Of a DNA stretch of 64,000 nucleotides, positions 12,818 through 23,947 are shown one piece after another. Made by a program: the position numbers and the translations under genes. Each line of letters begins with the position of its first letter. Position 1 is the stretch's first letter. The notes beneath the pieces were generated by a model. It was not told the DNA's origin. It made no database searches and saw nothing but the letters and a program-made list of their open reading frames with translations. The stretch comes from Chimonanthus salicifolius (taxonomy: Eukaryota > Streptophyta > Magnoliopsida > Laurales > Calycanthaceae), in assembly GCA_013350335.1 (NCBI GenBank), contig CM023539.1:45618631-45682630 (forward strand), in the 5' to 3' direction.

Positions 12818-12919
12818 CCCGAACGCCACCTCTCTCAACAAATCAACACCCAACTCCTCCCAAACGCCACCTCCCTCTACCAATCAACACCCTACTCTTC
12901 CCAAACGCCACCTCCCATG
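12818..12919. repeat. 41-bp tandem repeat, 2.5 units, C-rich
   Basis: Units at 12818-12858 and 12859-12899, plus a partial unit to 12919. Each begins ccc(g/a)aacgccacctc and contains aatcaacaccc. It sits about 115-220 bases upstream of the ATG at 13036, so it may be part of a promoter. Confidence 0.8.
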
Positions 12920-13035
12920 AAAACCCATTTCAAAAGAATCGCCAATGCATCTCCATCTTTCTATATATATATATATATATATCTCTTCGTCATCGTCGCC
13001 GTCTATCATAATCATCATCTCTCTTTTTAAAATCA

Positions 13036-13155
13036 ATGGCGAACCAAATCTTCATTATGGCTGTGTGGTTTGCTCTGTTAGCAGTCTTGTATGCACTTCG
13101 AACTCCTGCCGCCATTGTTCTGTACGCCATATATTCTGCTTTTAGACTCCGCTGA
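13036..13155 (+). CDS. Possible 39-residue hydrophobic peptide
   Basis: I do not recognise this. The ATG at 13036 (context atcaATGGcg, a reasonable plant start) opens 39 codons ending TGA. The peptide begins MANQIFIMAVWFALLAVLYA, a plausible membrane segment, followed by LRTPAAIVLYAIYSAFRLR, a second hydrophobic stretch with a basic end. Upstream are a pyrimidine-rich tract, a TA microsatellite at about 12961-12982 that could act as a TATA region, and the 41-bp C-rich repeat. Downstream sequence looks like a 3' UTR with an aataag-type signal near 13326. A longer overlapping frame starting at 12945 is compositionally poor because it translates the microsatellite. In favour: protein-like composition, start context, layout. 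Against: small size and no known relative. It may be a chance frame. Confidence 0.4.
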   Translation: MANQIFIMAVWFALLAVLYALRTPAAIVLYAIYSAFRLR

Positions 13156-13906
13156 ACTTCCAAGTATGAAAAATGGTATTTGTATTTTATATAGAAAAGA
13201 GAGAGAATGGCAATGGTTTGAGTGTTAGTGGTGTTGTGTTTCCGTTGTTAAACTACTGAGTTAATTACAGTAACTTTATAAGGTCTGTTGAGTCCATGGA
13301 TGCGTCTTTGTGATTTGTAAAATTCAATAAGATTTGTTCTTATGAGTTACTTTTATATTGGTTTGAGAATTTTTTTCAGGAAGGAGTTGCTTTTAAATGA
13401 TAATAATAATAATAATAATAAGTACTGAGATATTCTTGTTTGAATAAAGAAATGATATGGGTTGTTCAAGTTATATCTCTCATTCTCTCGTAATCCTCTC
13501 GTCTTTAAGAATTTTAGTTTTTTATTGGTGTTGGGAGAAACTCTAAATGCATGTAGTCTTCGACAAACCATAGACATCAAGTTAATAAAAGACTAGAACA
13601 TGCGATCTCTTGAGTCAAATGTTATTTAATTGAGCTATCCTGTGCAGAATGCAATTGAAAATAATTCTTAGAATGTTAATGAAATTAAATGGAAACTGTG
13701 TAATTTTTTTTTTAAATTTTCTATATTTTTTAAAATTTTCAAATATTTTCAAACGTTTAAGATAGTTTATTTCTATCAAAATTTTAACTCTCGAAAGTCT
13801 AATGATTTATAAAAAATGATTTTTTAAGTCAAAATATACTTTCATTGAATTTTTTTTATATTTCCTTCTTATTATTTTTATATATCTTTTCAAACAAATT
13901 TAAAAT
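13156..13906. other. 3' flank and AT-rich intergenic
   Basis: Probable 3' flank of the short ORF, an AAT microsatellite at about 13397-13421, then AT-rich sequence up to a TRIM. Nothing else recognised. Confidence 0.45.
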
Positions 13907-14392
13907 TGTAACGACTTGACCCATGAAATTGTCCGCTTTGGGCCTTGCACACAAGCGAGCCCGCACGATTTTTCTTTTTGAGCCCGGGCCCACATAGCCC
14001 GGCTCAAAATGCATCACACTAGTTAAGGTGGGCTGGCCTCATATAAGCCCAAATTTCTCTTCCTTCTCTACCGATGTGGGACTCCCCACATCGGTTCCCA
14101 GGTAGGCTACAGCTCATTTGGGCAAGGGTTTCACAAATACCCCTCTAAGGCCTTGAGCCGCCTCTGGCTAGACTCCGCTTAGCTCGACAACACCACCAGG
14201 GAAGGAGGAAGGCCCATACAGTCCGAGTGTAAAACTGAGGCTCTGATACCATTTGTAATGACTCGACCCGAACACAAATCTTATGAGGCCCAAGAACAAA
14301 AAACCCTGCGGGCTTGCTTGTGTGCGAGGCCCAAAGCTGACAATTTCTTACTGAGTTGGACCCTAAACTTTGTTTCGGGTCAGGTCTTTACA
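13907..14392 (-). mobile_element. Rearranged TRIM retrotransposon
   Basis: Same family as the TRIM at 54821-62099. LTR one is 13907-14135 (TGTAACGACTTGACCC to GGGTTTCACA). A 118-bp interior follows, ending in ggctctgatacca (14239-14251), the complement of the plant initiator Met-tRNA primer site, so the element runs on the minus strand. The second LTR begins at 14254 (TGTAATGACTCGACCC), but after about 35 bases it switches to inverted LTR sequence (cttgtgtgcgaggcccaaag) and ends TTTACA at 14392. aaaat flanks the unit at 13902-13906 and 14393-14397. No coding capacity is present, as usual for TRIMs. Confidence 0.8.
14239..14251 (-). other. Met-tRNA primer-binding site of the TRIM
   Basis: The minus strand reads TGGTATCAGAGCC two bases from the LTR boundary, the standard primer site for plant initiator Met-tRNA. 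Confidence 0.8.
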
Positions 14393-14664
14393 AAAATAAG
14401 TCCTATAGATCATTTTATTTTATAGTCTGACGATTTATATTGGAGTAATTTTTACCGAGTCAACCTACATCAGTCTAATTTTATAGATCTTACCAACTGA
14501 CCGTGTTTTCCAACACCAACTTTCTTTTAAGGGTTCATTAACAATTACATTATACTGTAGTCAGGCCCACTGTTAGACTTGTGCTCTCTCCACCACTTCT
14601 TCTTCTTTTTTTCCCTTTTTTATGCACTCAGCTCACAACAAATCATGGATAGAGCGAGACTCAA

Positions 14665-14823
14665 GTTTTTAGAATTAATCTTCCTATTACAAAATGGAAG
14701 ATGTCAGGTTTAAGTCCTACAGTCTCACTCGATGTATCCTATGCGTAGTAGGTATAACTTCTGAAATTTTACATTGGGTTTTTAACAGATTTTCACATGT
14801 AAATTTAAAAAAGAAAAAAGAAT
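14665..14823 (+). mobile_element. tRNA-derived SINE, family 1
   Basis: B-box-like ggtttaagtcctac, family middle and 3' end (tttttaacagattttcacatg), then an A-rich tail. The 9-bp duplicate gagactcaa flanks it at 14656-14664 and 14824-14832. Confidence 0.75.
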
Positions 14824-14824
14824 G

Positions 14825-15178
14825 AGACTCAAATTTAAAAAAATAAATATTAATAACAACTTGTAGAAAATAACATTTTCAGGTAGAGTTTCAGTTCCCC
14901 ATGCACTAGGGAGAAAAACGTTGGTAGAGATTAGGACTTGGGAATTTCAATTTTTTAATTATTTAAATATTAAATTTGATTGACCCTTTAAGAATATAAA
15001 TAGACTCAAATTTTAGAAAATAACATATTAATAACAACTTATAAAAAATAACGTTTTCAGGTAGAGTTTCAGTTCCCCATGCACTAGGGAGAAAAACGTT
15101 GGTAGAGATTGGGACTTGGGAATTTCAAAATTTTAATTATTTAAATATTAAATTTGACCCTTCAAGAATATATTTATT
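14825..15178. repeat. 177-bp tandem duplication
   Basis: Two closely similar copies start at 14825 and 15002, each with ggtagagtttcagttcccca and gggagaaaaacgttggtaga. The first copy begins in the target duplication of the preceding SINE. Confidence 0.85.
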
Positions 15179-15462
15179 GGACTTGGCCAAGTTCGTAAGA
15201 TGAGATCACTGAATGAGGGGGGAGAATAAAAAAGAATATCTTTATTCTTTTTCAATAGAAAGCTTTATTTCTTTAAAAAAATTATATTTAAATTCAATTC
15301 ATATCATATATTTTTTAAATCTTCATTTTCTTCAGAAGTGATTGAAGCATTCTCTTTACAAGCTAGAGCCCATGTCTTCTTTTCGTTAAATTTTGTTATT
15401 TAGTGGCCTAATAAATACGTCTAGAGAGTTCTTAAATTCAATTTACACTCAATATTTTAAAG

Positions 15463-15825
15463 GTGGTCATTTAGACACCTTATTTTTCTTTTAAGAGACA
15501 TTCCATTCCAAAATTTTGTGTGAAAATTATCATTTTGCCCCTCAATTTTTTTAAAAAAATAATTTCTCTACACAAAACTAAGGGACAAAATAATAATTCC
15601 ACATGAAAATTTAAAATGGGCTCTCTCTTAAAAGAAAAATCAGGTCTCTAAACGACTATCCCTTAAATATGTGTGAGAATTATCATTTTGCCCCTCAATT
15701 TTTTTTAAAAAGACAATTCCTCTATACAAAACTAAGGGACAAAATGATAATTTCGCATAAAAATTCGAAATGGGTTCTTTCTTAAAAGAAAAACCAGTTG
15801 TCTAAATGACTATCCTATTTTAAGA
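15463..15825. mobile_element. Foldback/MITE-like long inverted repeat
   Basis: The left arm (15463-15545: gtggtcatttagacacc, cttttaagagaca, ttatcattttgcccctc) is matched in reverse complement by 15735-15815 (gggacaaaatgataattt, cttaaaagaaa, gtctaaatgac). A second right-arm copy at about 15580-15655 shows an internal duplication of about 152 bp. The transcript would fold into a long hairpin. No target duplication was identified. Confidence 0.65.
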
Positions 15826-16958
15826 CCACTCCTTATAGAATTATGCATTCAACTTTTTCATACCACTCCTCATAGAATTATTATCCATCGACTTGACCAT
15901 TGTGTATGGATTGAGAGGTTTAGGTTCGGTAGAATTAACCTTACCTCCAATGTCAGATGAGAACACCCATGTGGCATTTCATAGAGCTCTAATAAGAACC
16001 TACTCCTTTAACTCCTAAGTCCTAACCATTAGTCATTAAGCAACAAAAGAATAATTTGAAATAATAAAACGGTATCTTATTTTTCACATAAAGCAGCTCC
16101 ATTATTTTATTATAGTATTAAATAATAAAAAATGTCTTCCATAAGCGGTTAGGGCAAGAGATTACATTATATCATAAAAAAATTCAAAATAAACAATTAA
16201 TAAACGAGTTAAGAGAATGAACAATCTTATTGAACCATTGCCATGTACTTTGAACTAGACCTGACCCCACTCAAATAATTTAAATGAGTATAAATCTAGA
16301 ATTTCAAATTCAAAATAGACCGGAATTGAGTAACCTCTTTAATAAAAGAGCAATGGATTAAAGAAAGTTAGAATCGAACCCAAACAAGACCCGATCTAAA
16401 AACCGGGCCCATTGCTAGGTCTATACACAATCATGCATAATAATTGCATATTATTTGGATCTTTTGGTCTATGCACCTCTTTCAGCCTGGCTGGCTGGCT
16501 GGGCTTCTTCATCAACATGTAAGAGATTAAAAATTATAAAAGGAAACAAATAAGGGAGTGCAGACAAGGAAGGATAATTTCTTGTGAAGAACAACTCAAT
16601 CAATCCCTCTTTAAGGACAAGAAAATGGGTATTTGATCCATTTTTTCCCAAAGTTAAAGGTATCTATTTGAAGAACACTAATCTCACAGTAATGATAATA
16701 TATATATATATAGAGAGAGAGAGAGATCTGTCATCTTCCATCTTACAGTCATGGCTTAGCATATCCATTTTCAACAGCAATGCAACAAGATTAGATAGAA
16801 AAATACAGCCTCTTCACCTTTCAAAAAAAGGAAAAAGAAATACAGCCTCTTCCTTCTACGCAAATTGGCCAGCACTCATTTCAACTAAACCACAAGAACT
16901 AATCTTTTCCAAAACCCAATTCACGCACCAAATACAAGTTTTCCAACTTGCCCCATTC
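15826..16958. other. Intergenic, 3' of a small minus-strand gene
   Basis: No gene recognised. A short TA/GA microsatellite lies at about 16699-16726. The final part is the likely 3' UTR of the minus-strand gene ending at 16959. Confidence 0.45.
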
Positions 16959-17246
16959 TCAAAACCCAGAACTCCATTCAGTACATGCGGACAACAACAA
17001 ACGCCCAGCTGTGAATACAACGACCATCTCCAATGCATGAAGGGCTTCCGGCCACGCCGACGACATTTTCCGATGGATCCGATCTAACCCACGTGGCACT
17101 TTCTCAATTGCTTCAAAGAAGATGCAGACAAGGACGGCCAGAGCTACAATGGCAATAGTAGGGGGAGTGAGTCCGAAGAGGTTGGGCCATGCGGTTGCCT
17201 CTTCCGGCATCAGTGGCTGCCACTTTGGTAGAGAAGAGGCTGCCAT
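16959..17246 (-). CDS. Small membrane protein, 95 aa, unknown
   Basis: I do not recognise the family. The ATG at 17246 opens 95 codons closed by TGA at 16959-16961. The N-terminus is hydrophilic (MAASSLPKWQPLMPEEATAW). A membrane segment follows at about residues 29-46 (PTIAIVALAVLVCIFFEAIE), then a basic region (KVPRGLDRIHRKM) and a second mildly hydrophobic stretch near 72-86. It looks like a single-exon one- or two-pass membrane protein. Support: GC and codon composition clearly differ from the AT-rich flanks, and a TATA box lies about 75-85 bases upstream. The reverse-strand frame at 16584-17087 is probably its shadow. The C-terminus might continue by splicing. Confidence 0.6.
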   Translation of the reverse strand: MAASSLPKWQPLMPEEATAWPNLFGLTPPTIAIVALAVLVCIFFEAIEKVPRGLDRIHRKMSSAWPEALHALEMVVVFTAGRLLLSACTEWSSGF

Positions 17247-17321
17247 TGCTGATTGCCAACCTCTTCCTGATAGTGGCAGGCAGGCAGGCCTTCAATGAAT
17301 GAGAAATGCTTCTACCATTTA

Positions 17322-17331
17322 CTTATATATA
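17322..17331 (-). promoter_or_regulatory. TATA box of the 95-aa membrane protein gene
   Basis: The minus strand reads CTATATATAAGT here, close to the plant TATA consensus. It predicts a start site near 17295 and a 5' leader of about 50 bases before the ATG at 17246. Confidence 0.6.
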
Positions 17332-17580
17332 GAATAGGTTAGGTTGGGTGTATCGTAATATATATTATATAATTCTCAAAAATAAATAAATAATTCCAAT
17401 GGGGGTGATCACAAATTCACAATCTCTAACGAATAATCGAAGATTTCATACCCTAGCAACGACTCAATTGCCTTCCACAGACTAATGTTACGTGTCAGAC
17501 ATCTATTTTCATGTGCCTGAACTGCCCTTCTTTCCTATTGATTATATATATATATATATATGATTTTGAGAAGTAAAATT

Positions 17581-17750
17581 AGTTTTTTTTTTTTTAATTT
17601 ATGTGTTGAAAACCGCAGGATACGTAGCATAAAACTCTTAAAAGTGAGCCTACTACCTCTAAGACACACCAAGGTTAGGCCATGGGAGATCGAACCCATA
17701 ACCTCTCACTTCCTGAGATGGGAAGCAATCAGTTGAACTACACCATGTAG
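17581..17750 (-). mobile_element. tRNA-derived SINE, family 1, minus strand
   Basis: Read on the minus strand: tRNA-like head (tggtgtagttcaactgattg), B-box-like gggttcgatctcc, family body (ccttggtgtgtctta) and an A-run (T-run at 17583-17595 on the plus strand). gtaaaatt flanks it at 17573-17580 and 17751-17758. This copy best preserves the tRNA-like boxes. Confidence 0.8.
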
Positions 17751-17758
17751 GTAAAATT

Positions 17759-18206
17759 GGATTCTTATTTCTTAAGTAATCGAAATAGTTGCTTTGATTT
17801 ACCCATCCAAATTTTTTCTTTAATTGAGGGAAAATGTGCTATCTAAATTGATTAATATTGTTACTGTTATTATTATTAAAGTCTAAGTCCCATAAGCAAT
17901 TACACTATTTTCTATCCTTACACTATTTTCTTTAATCATGTTAATGACAGACAAATGATGGAGCATAAGCAATTGATAATTTGATACCATTAAAAAAGTA
18001 CTTTTAATATTTAAAAAATATTTCTTTTTTACAATTTCAAATGATAAAAATACTATTATTAAAACTCTTTTAATTAGATTGCAAATAGATAGTATGTTCA
18101 AGATAAAAGAATTTGTAATAGATCATCAACATGTATGCATGCTTATTAGAAAAAAGTCAAATTCAAGTTGACTATTGATTATATTGAATAAATCCGATGA
18201 AATTCA
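17759..18206. other. AT-rich intergenic, nothing recognised
   Basis: No gene or repeat structure seen between two SINEs. Confidence 0.45.
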
Positions 18207-18216
18207 GAAATATTGA

Positions 18217-18385
18217 AGGGAGATTTTGCGTTTGATTCTCGCTAAAACTTCTTTGGGCCATTCTCCATTGGATTACTTCTATATATGTGTAAGGCTGTAT
18301 GCACATGCCCTAAAGGATTAGTCGGATAAAGTCCCTTACAGGTGAGACACCTAGACACTTTCAGCTATAGCTATAAAAAAGATGA
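18217..18385 (+). mobile_element. tRNA-derived SINE, family 2
   Basis: B-box-like gcgtttgattctcgc, then gcacatgccctaaaggattagtc and gacacctagacac with an A-run. gaaatattga flanks it exactly at 18207-18216 and 18386-18395. Confidence 0.8.
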
Positions 18386-18593
18386 GAAATATTGATCAAA
18401 TTCATCATGTGATGACAAAAAAAATTATAATATAAATATCTAAAGATTTTATGTTGTTAAAAAAAGTTTACAATAGAAAAAAGGATGCCTATCTTAACAT
18501 GGAAATAGTCTTTTAGGAGACACGAGTTTTCTGGACTTTCCACTTTGCCTCCATCTGTCCATATGAAAAAATTGAAAAATCAGACATTCAGAA

Positions 18594-18639
18594 ATCGGTG
18601 CACCGATCGAATTACTTTTTAATAAATCGGTGCACCGAT
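18594..18639. repeat. Paired 14-bp perfect palindromes
   Basis: ATCGGTGCACCGAT occurs at 18594-18607 and 18626-18639, offset by 32 bases. A degraded third copy (cggtccggtgcactgg) follows near 18677. Such sites can bind dimeric proteins, but nothing links this one to a gene. Confidence 0.75.
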
Positions 18640-19925
18640 TGGATCACTTTTCTCAGGTTCCTATTTTCTAGTGATTCGGTCCGGTGCACTGGCCTACTCA
18701 AAAGTGAACCGATTTAGGAATATTTTTTTTCTTTTTAATTTTTTTATATAAGCGAACAAGAGTAAGATGGACGTAAGAAGTTTATTAAAACTCGTGGCTG
18801 TATCGGCTAAAAGAGTATTCGCTAGGATGACCATCCCACAAAAAATTATAAAAGTGAAGGTTATTTGAGTCATTTAACTTTTTCTTCCAAACACGCAGGG
18901 GTTCTTCCACAGCCCACGTGCTTGAGTCCAACAGCATTCTGATTCTGGAGACGTGCATGACGATCACATGTGGACGACCTGTGATGTGAAACAGACTTTC
19001 TGACCCTTTTTCACGGGTGGGCTAATAACCAGCAAAAATAAAAAAGAATTAATAATAATAATATTATTATTATTATTAGGTCAAGAATAAAATTATAGAA
19101 AAGGCCCACTAATATTATCATATTATACAAGAAAAAGGACGGCTTCATCACATAAATGATAAAACTGAGTGCTAGAACTAACTTATCTAACGTTGTTTTT
19201 CCAAATTACTTTGTTCAAGCTATTTTTTAAATAATTAATATATTTTTCAAAATTACCCTTGTCAACTTATTGTTCAAAGGTTTTAATTTTTGAATACTAA
19301 TTAAAAAATATAATAAGCAGATTTATTGTTTTTAATGTTACAAAGCATCTATATTTTGACCAAAACAATTATTATTTTGTCCCTTTTTTTAATTTCAAAC
19401 TGCAATTTTTACTTTTAGCATATGAACCAAATAATATTTATCCTGTTACTGTTTAAACTTTAAGCTAAGGTTTTTTCTCTAGAATTGGGCAACGCAGTAG
19501 TAAAAATATCTCCCCATCAATCTATTCAAGGTCTCAACGGTTCCTTTCTCTTTCTCTCACGAGAGACTCGTGGGATCAAATAAGGAAACTCTCAACACGT
19601 GAATTTGCATATGTGATTTACGAATGTCAAATTTTAGATTGTTTATTCAAGAGTTTCTCACTTTCTCTCTCCTCTTTTTTAAAAACAAAAATATCCACTG
19701 GTTTTTTCTTTTTTAATTTTATCTGAATTAAGAAGTATAAAAAATACAAATATCGACCAATATGGTGGTGGAATCTAGCACTGCATTTGGGCCAATACAA
19801 TACAGTAACATCACCAAAATCTCTTTTTGCAAGCCGTTACATATCCTATCGGTCTTAAAAAAATTGATATAGTATCGGCCGATATTATCACCTTAGCTCT
19901 TATATAGAATTATTTATATTTTTTA
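18640..19925. other. Intergenic with a decayed MITE-like tract
   Basis: No gene recognised. ATT/AAT repeats lie at about 19050-19078. From about 19748 to 19900, tatcgaccaatatgg, cctatcggtct and tatcggccgatatt look like decayed MITE-family sequence without recognisable ends. Confidence 0.45.
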
Positions 19926-19933
19926 CTTCTAGT

Positions 19934-20336
19934 CAAGGGTACAGATATCGGCCGATACGGATATCATTCGGTATTAAAGAGCCGAATAAAAACGACCGAT
20001 ACATATTATATCGGCCGTACAGTAATCATATCGGCCGATAATCTCGCCGAATTATATCGGTCTGATATCGGCCGATGTGATTAATATCAGTATTTTTAAA
20101 AAAAAAAAAATCAAAACGGTGATGGGCTCGAGTCAAAATATCGGTCAATATCTGTCGATATTTACATTTTCAATTTAAAAAAAATAGTTTCTTTTTAAGT
20201 TTTTTATATTTTTTAATTCAAAAAAATAAAATAATAAAATAATACCGATATTTAAAAAAAAAACAGGATAGAGAATCATATCGACCGATAATTCAGCTGA
20301 TATGCATATTGACCGAGCCGACTTTTTTCACCCCTG
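19934..20336. mobile_element. hAT-like MITE, ATCGGCCGATAT family, 403 bp
   Basis: cttctagt flanks it exactly (19926-19933 and 20337-20344). Left end CAAGGGTACAGATATCGG; right end read inward CAGGGGTGAAAAAAGTCGG. The inside holds at least six tcggccgata-type palindromes plus A-runs, the densest array of this motif in the window. No coding capacity. Confidence 0.88.
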
Positions 20337-20344
20337 CTTCTAGT

Positions 20345-22690
20345 CTTTAATACATTATGTGCGTTTACTTATTAAAAATATTCGTTACAAAAATTATTTA
20401 ATTATTTTTTATTAAATGATTAAATTTTTAAATTTTAAAAATAAAAGATGAAAATAACCAAATACTTTAAAATTTTACATTTAATTAATTTAATATATAT
20501 ATTTCGTAGAAAAAGTCGAAAATGGAAACAGAGAGGCCTTTATGGACGGCTTTTTAAGTCTTCCATATATTTGATAACACGTGGAAGTAATAAAACCAAA
20601 GGGTACCGTGTCTTCTTTATTTCCACAGAGAGGGTATCGTGTCCTCACCTACTTTCTTTTTTTAAAATGTCCATTCTGCCTCATTTTTATTAAAAAAGAA
20701 GAAGAATATAATGAAATGATCCTACTATCTATCTTTTGAATAATTTTTATTATAATTTAAATTTATTTAGTTTAAAATAAATGCATCATTTACTCATTCT
20801 TATAATGCAGTATTAAAATAACAGCATATGATTATTATTAAAAAAATACATCTGATTGAGAAGCAAAACAATTATAGGTTAAAACAAATAAATTATATGA
20901 AATGGGTGTCTCTATAGATACCTGACTTTTCTGCTAGGAGACATCTGATTTCAATTTCTTAAAGTGAAAAAAGTCAATTTACCCTTATTTTTTTAAGAAA
21001 CTGAAACTTGTTCATCGTCCGAATGCACATCCAAGTAATTTTTCATTTATTCAAACGTTTAGACCGTTCGAACAACTAGTTCAGTGGAAACCTCATTTGT
21101 TGAGACTGTGTGCCCCTTCATCTCTATCACAAAAAACTTTCACTCATTTGTTCAGACGGTCTGTCAAAACTTCCAAATTATGATTTTTTTTGTTTTTGAG
21201 AAAGTTATTTTTTAAATATTGAAGTGAGGCATATATTTTTGAATTGATTGTATAAAAGTTGAACTCTATTTAATTATCGTGAATTTTTTATTTAAACTTT
21301 AAAATTTGTTTATTATAAAACCATTGATTCTTTTATAAGACATCTAATATAGTTATTATGATCGAATTAAAATGTTTCTATTTATGAAGTCCTCTTATAT
21401 TTTCTATTATATTTGAACAAATAAATTGTTTACTATTGTGAGAACAAGACAATATAGAATAAGAAAGTACCACGGTCTCAGAGCTAGAGAATATGCTCTT
21501 CAAATTCCTCAACAGGTGGGGCCCACTCTGATTGCCTTGCTTCCAATTGTTGGCAAAGCCATCAGGAGTGGATCCCACATTTAAGTGGCCAGCTGGAAAG
21601 GGCCATTCTTTTAATTGTTGAGACTTGGAGAAAGTGAAACGCCGTTAACCGGAACGAGTCGAGGTGGCTTGAATTCCGGTAGGGTTTTACTTGGATTTGG
21701 ATCTATTTTGTGTTTTATTAAATGAATTAACTTGGTTCAAGTCAGATTAGATTTACTCATTTACTTGATTAATGAGACTTTTCTATTAAGAGATATATCA
21801 AGATTATTTTCTTTAAAAATGTGTGAACATCATCTATTTAATTTTAAATTATGATCACATCTATTCATTTATAAACGGATTCGAATTGAGCCAAATCAAG
21901 TCATTTATCATAATAAGTCAGTTTATCTTATTAAGTCAGATTTTACCGGTCTACTTGAGACTTAGAACTTGCAAAATCTAACAAAACTCCAACTTCTTTT
22001 ACGTAAATCAATCTAACTCAATTTACTTAATAGAAAAATAATAACAATACAATCTATTTAATAAATCGATAGATTTCACTTGACCTAAATATAAATAAGT
22101 AAAATCAGATCAATTCAACTATTGTCACGTTTATATATAACGCATTCAATCATAAAAACTCTACACAATTTAAAGAATAGTTTTAGTATCGAATTTCACT
22201 AAAAAATCTCTTTAATGTAACTCAACAATAATATATAAAAAGTGTTAATTTTGTAATTTTAATGATGAGAATTTCTAAGTTATATCTTATCAGTTAACTT
22301 ATGAAATAAGTAGTTAGTTTTACGTTGTTCATATATTCAAATGCTAAACAATATCATTTTCATAATTATAAGTCTAAACCCCTACAAATTAATTCAACTT
22401 ATTAAAAAATATAGTATTTATAATTTAAACATTGCCCTAAAAGTATGCATATTATTATTATTATTTTTTAATTTAAGGGAAATCGTGGATACCGAGCGCA
22501 AGAGCATGTATATTGCTGTTTGCAAGGACTCAAGTCCAAGAGAGTTAATTTGCAATTTAATATGTTCTAAATAACACTCTAAATCTCTTGAAATCCTTTT
22601 TAAAGTCATCAATTAAATTAAATAATTTATTAAGAAATGCTCCATCTTTTTTAGACAAAAATAAAACACACAATTTATATGAAAGTTGAT
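20345..22690. other. AT-rich intergenic, no gene seen
   Basis: Several short hydrophobic open frames here have the composition of random AT-rich DNA and are not called. The stretch 20905-21000 resembles one arm of the foldback element at 15463. Nothing else recognised. Confidence 0.45.
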
Positions 22691-22698
22691 GAGTTATG

Positions 22699-22986
22699 CA
22701 GGTCCGACCTAACTACAAGACAAGTTAGGCCTGGGCCTTAGACCCCCATTTAAAAAGGGCCCACTCCTATTTTGATTGCATGGTAGAGTGAATGGGATTA
22801 AGATATAGAGTATGTAGAAAAGGGGATAAGACTAAGCATGTTCAGGTTCAGCCTAACTATAAGGCAAGTTAGGCCTAGGCCTTAGGCATCCATTTGAAAA
22901 AGGCCCCACTGCTATTTTGATTGCATGGTAGAGTGGATGGGATTGAGAGACAAAGCATGTGGAAAGAGGGACATGTCTAAGCCTGT
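22699..22986. repeat. 144-bp tandem duplication at a transposon end
   Basis: Copies begin at 22699 and 22843. Each includes the terminal cagg(t)(c/t)c motif, acaagttaggcct/gcaagttaggcct, and ctattttgattgcatggtag. The duplication therefore gives the element two potential left ends. Confidence 0.8.
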
Positions 22987-23947
22987 TTGGCTTAGATAAA
23001 TAATTGTAAAACCATTTGCAATGAAAGGAAATGCAAAATATTCAATTTTTGAAGGATTTGTCAAGAGTTTTTTTTTTTTTGAATTATGATAAGATATTTG
23101 TTACTAATACTTTACGATTGAAATGAGACTAGTTTTAGTAGAGGTATTTATCGGGAGTTAGAACATAGTTTTAAAAAATGCTCAATTATTCAACTGAAGA
23201 TCTCCAATTTTGGTCATAGACCTAAAGGATCTTTCATCTAATAAGTGGATCAAATATTTTGAAAATTACATATGTTGGCAAAGAGATATAATGATACAAA
23301 GCTAGAAAATTTCAGTAATTTCATGTACTCAAGAGTCAAGAGGGGCCTCTTCTGTTTATAAAATAAACAATTGATTAAAGTACTTAGATGATGGAAACGA
23401 ATTTCAAGGGATTTTTCTAGCCATTTATGGTATTGTTTGCATTTTCTATAGGTGTTGATTTGTGAATTTGTAGGGCTGGGATTTTGGATTATTTTGTGCT
23501 TCTTTTGGTTTAAGTTTGTGCCTATAAAATTTTATTTAACAATATATTTCCTCTCTGTAAATCATGCTGTGACTTTTAATTTAGAGATCTTTGGTGAATT
23601 AGTAGAATAATAGAAGGCATTTTAACCATTTATCAATTCTCTTATTTTCACAGTGTCATGTTCTATTGTTCTTTAACCTTTCAATTTATTTCATTTTAAT
23701 TTTTCATTAATTTAAAGACTAAATGAATTAACCATATTTGCAATTATATTTTAGCAAAAAATGAATACAAAAATTTAATTAGTAATTTTACATCTCAAAA
23801 AGTAAGAAAAATAGATTTTTGATAATTTTATTATTATATATAATTAAGATTTTAATTAATTATTATTTATAAATAATATATTAAATACTAAGAAGACCCC
23901 ATTTAGATTTTTCGCCTTAAGCCTGAACATGTATCCAGCTGGCCCTG
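22699..23947. mobile_element. Second hAT-like element, 1.25 kb
   Basis: Left end CAGGTCCGACCT; right end read inward CAGGGCCAGCTGG. Flanking 8-mers gagttatg (22691-22698) and gagtcatg (23948-23955) match at seven of eight bases. Ends of the CAGGGCC type with 8-bp duplications fit a hAT family different from the CAGGGGTG MITEs. No transposase frame was recognised in the AT-rich interior, so it is probably non-autonomous. Its left subterminal region is duplicated in tandem. Confidence 0.6.
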
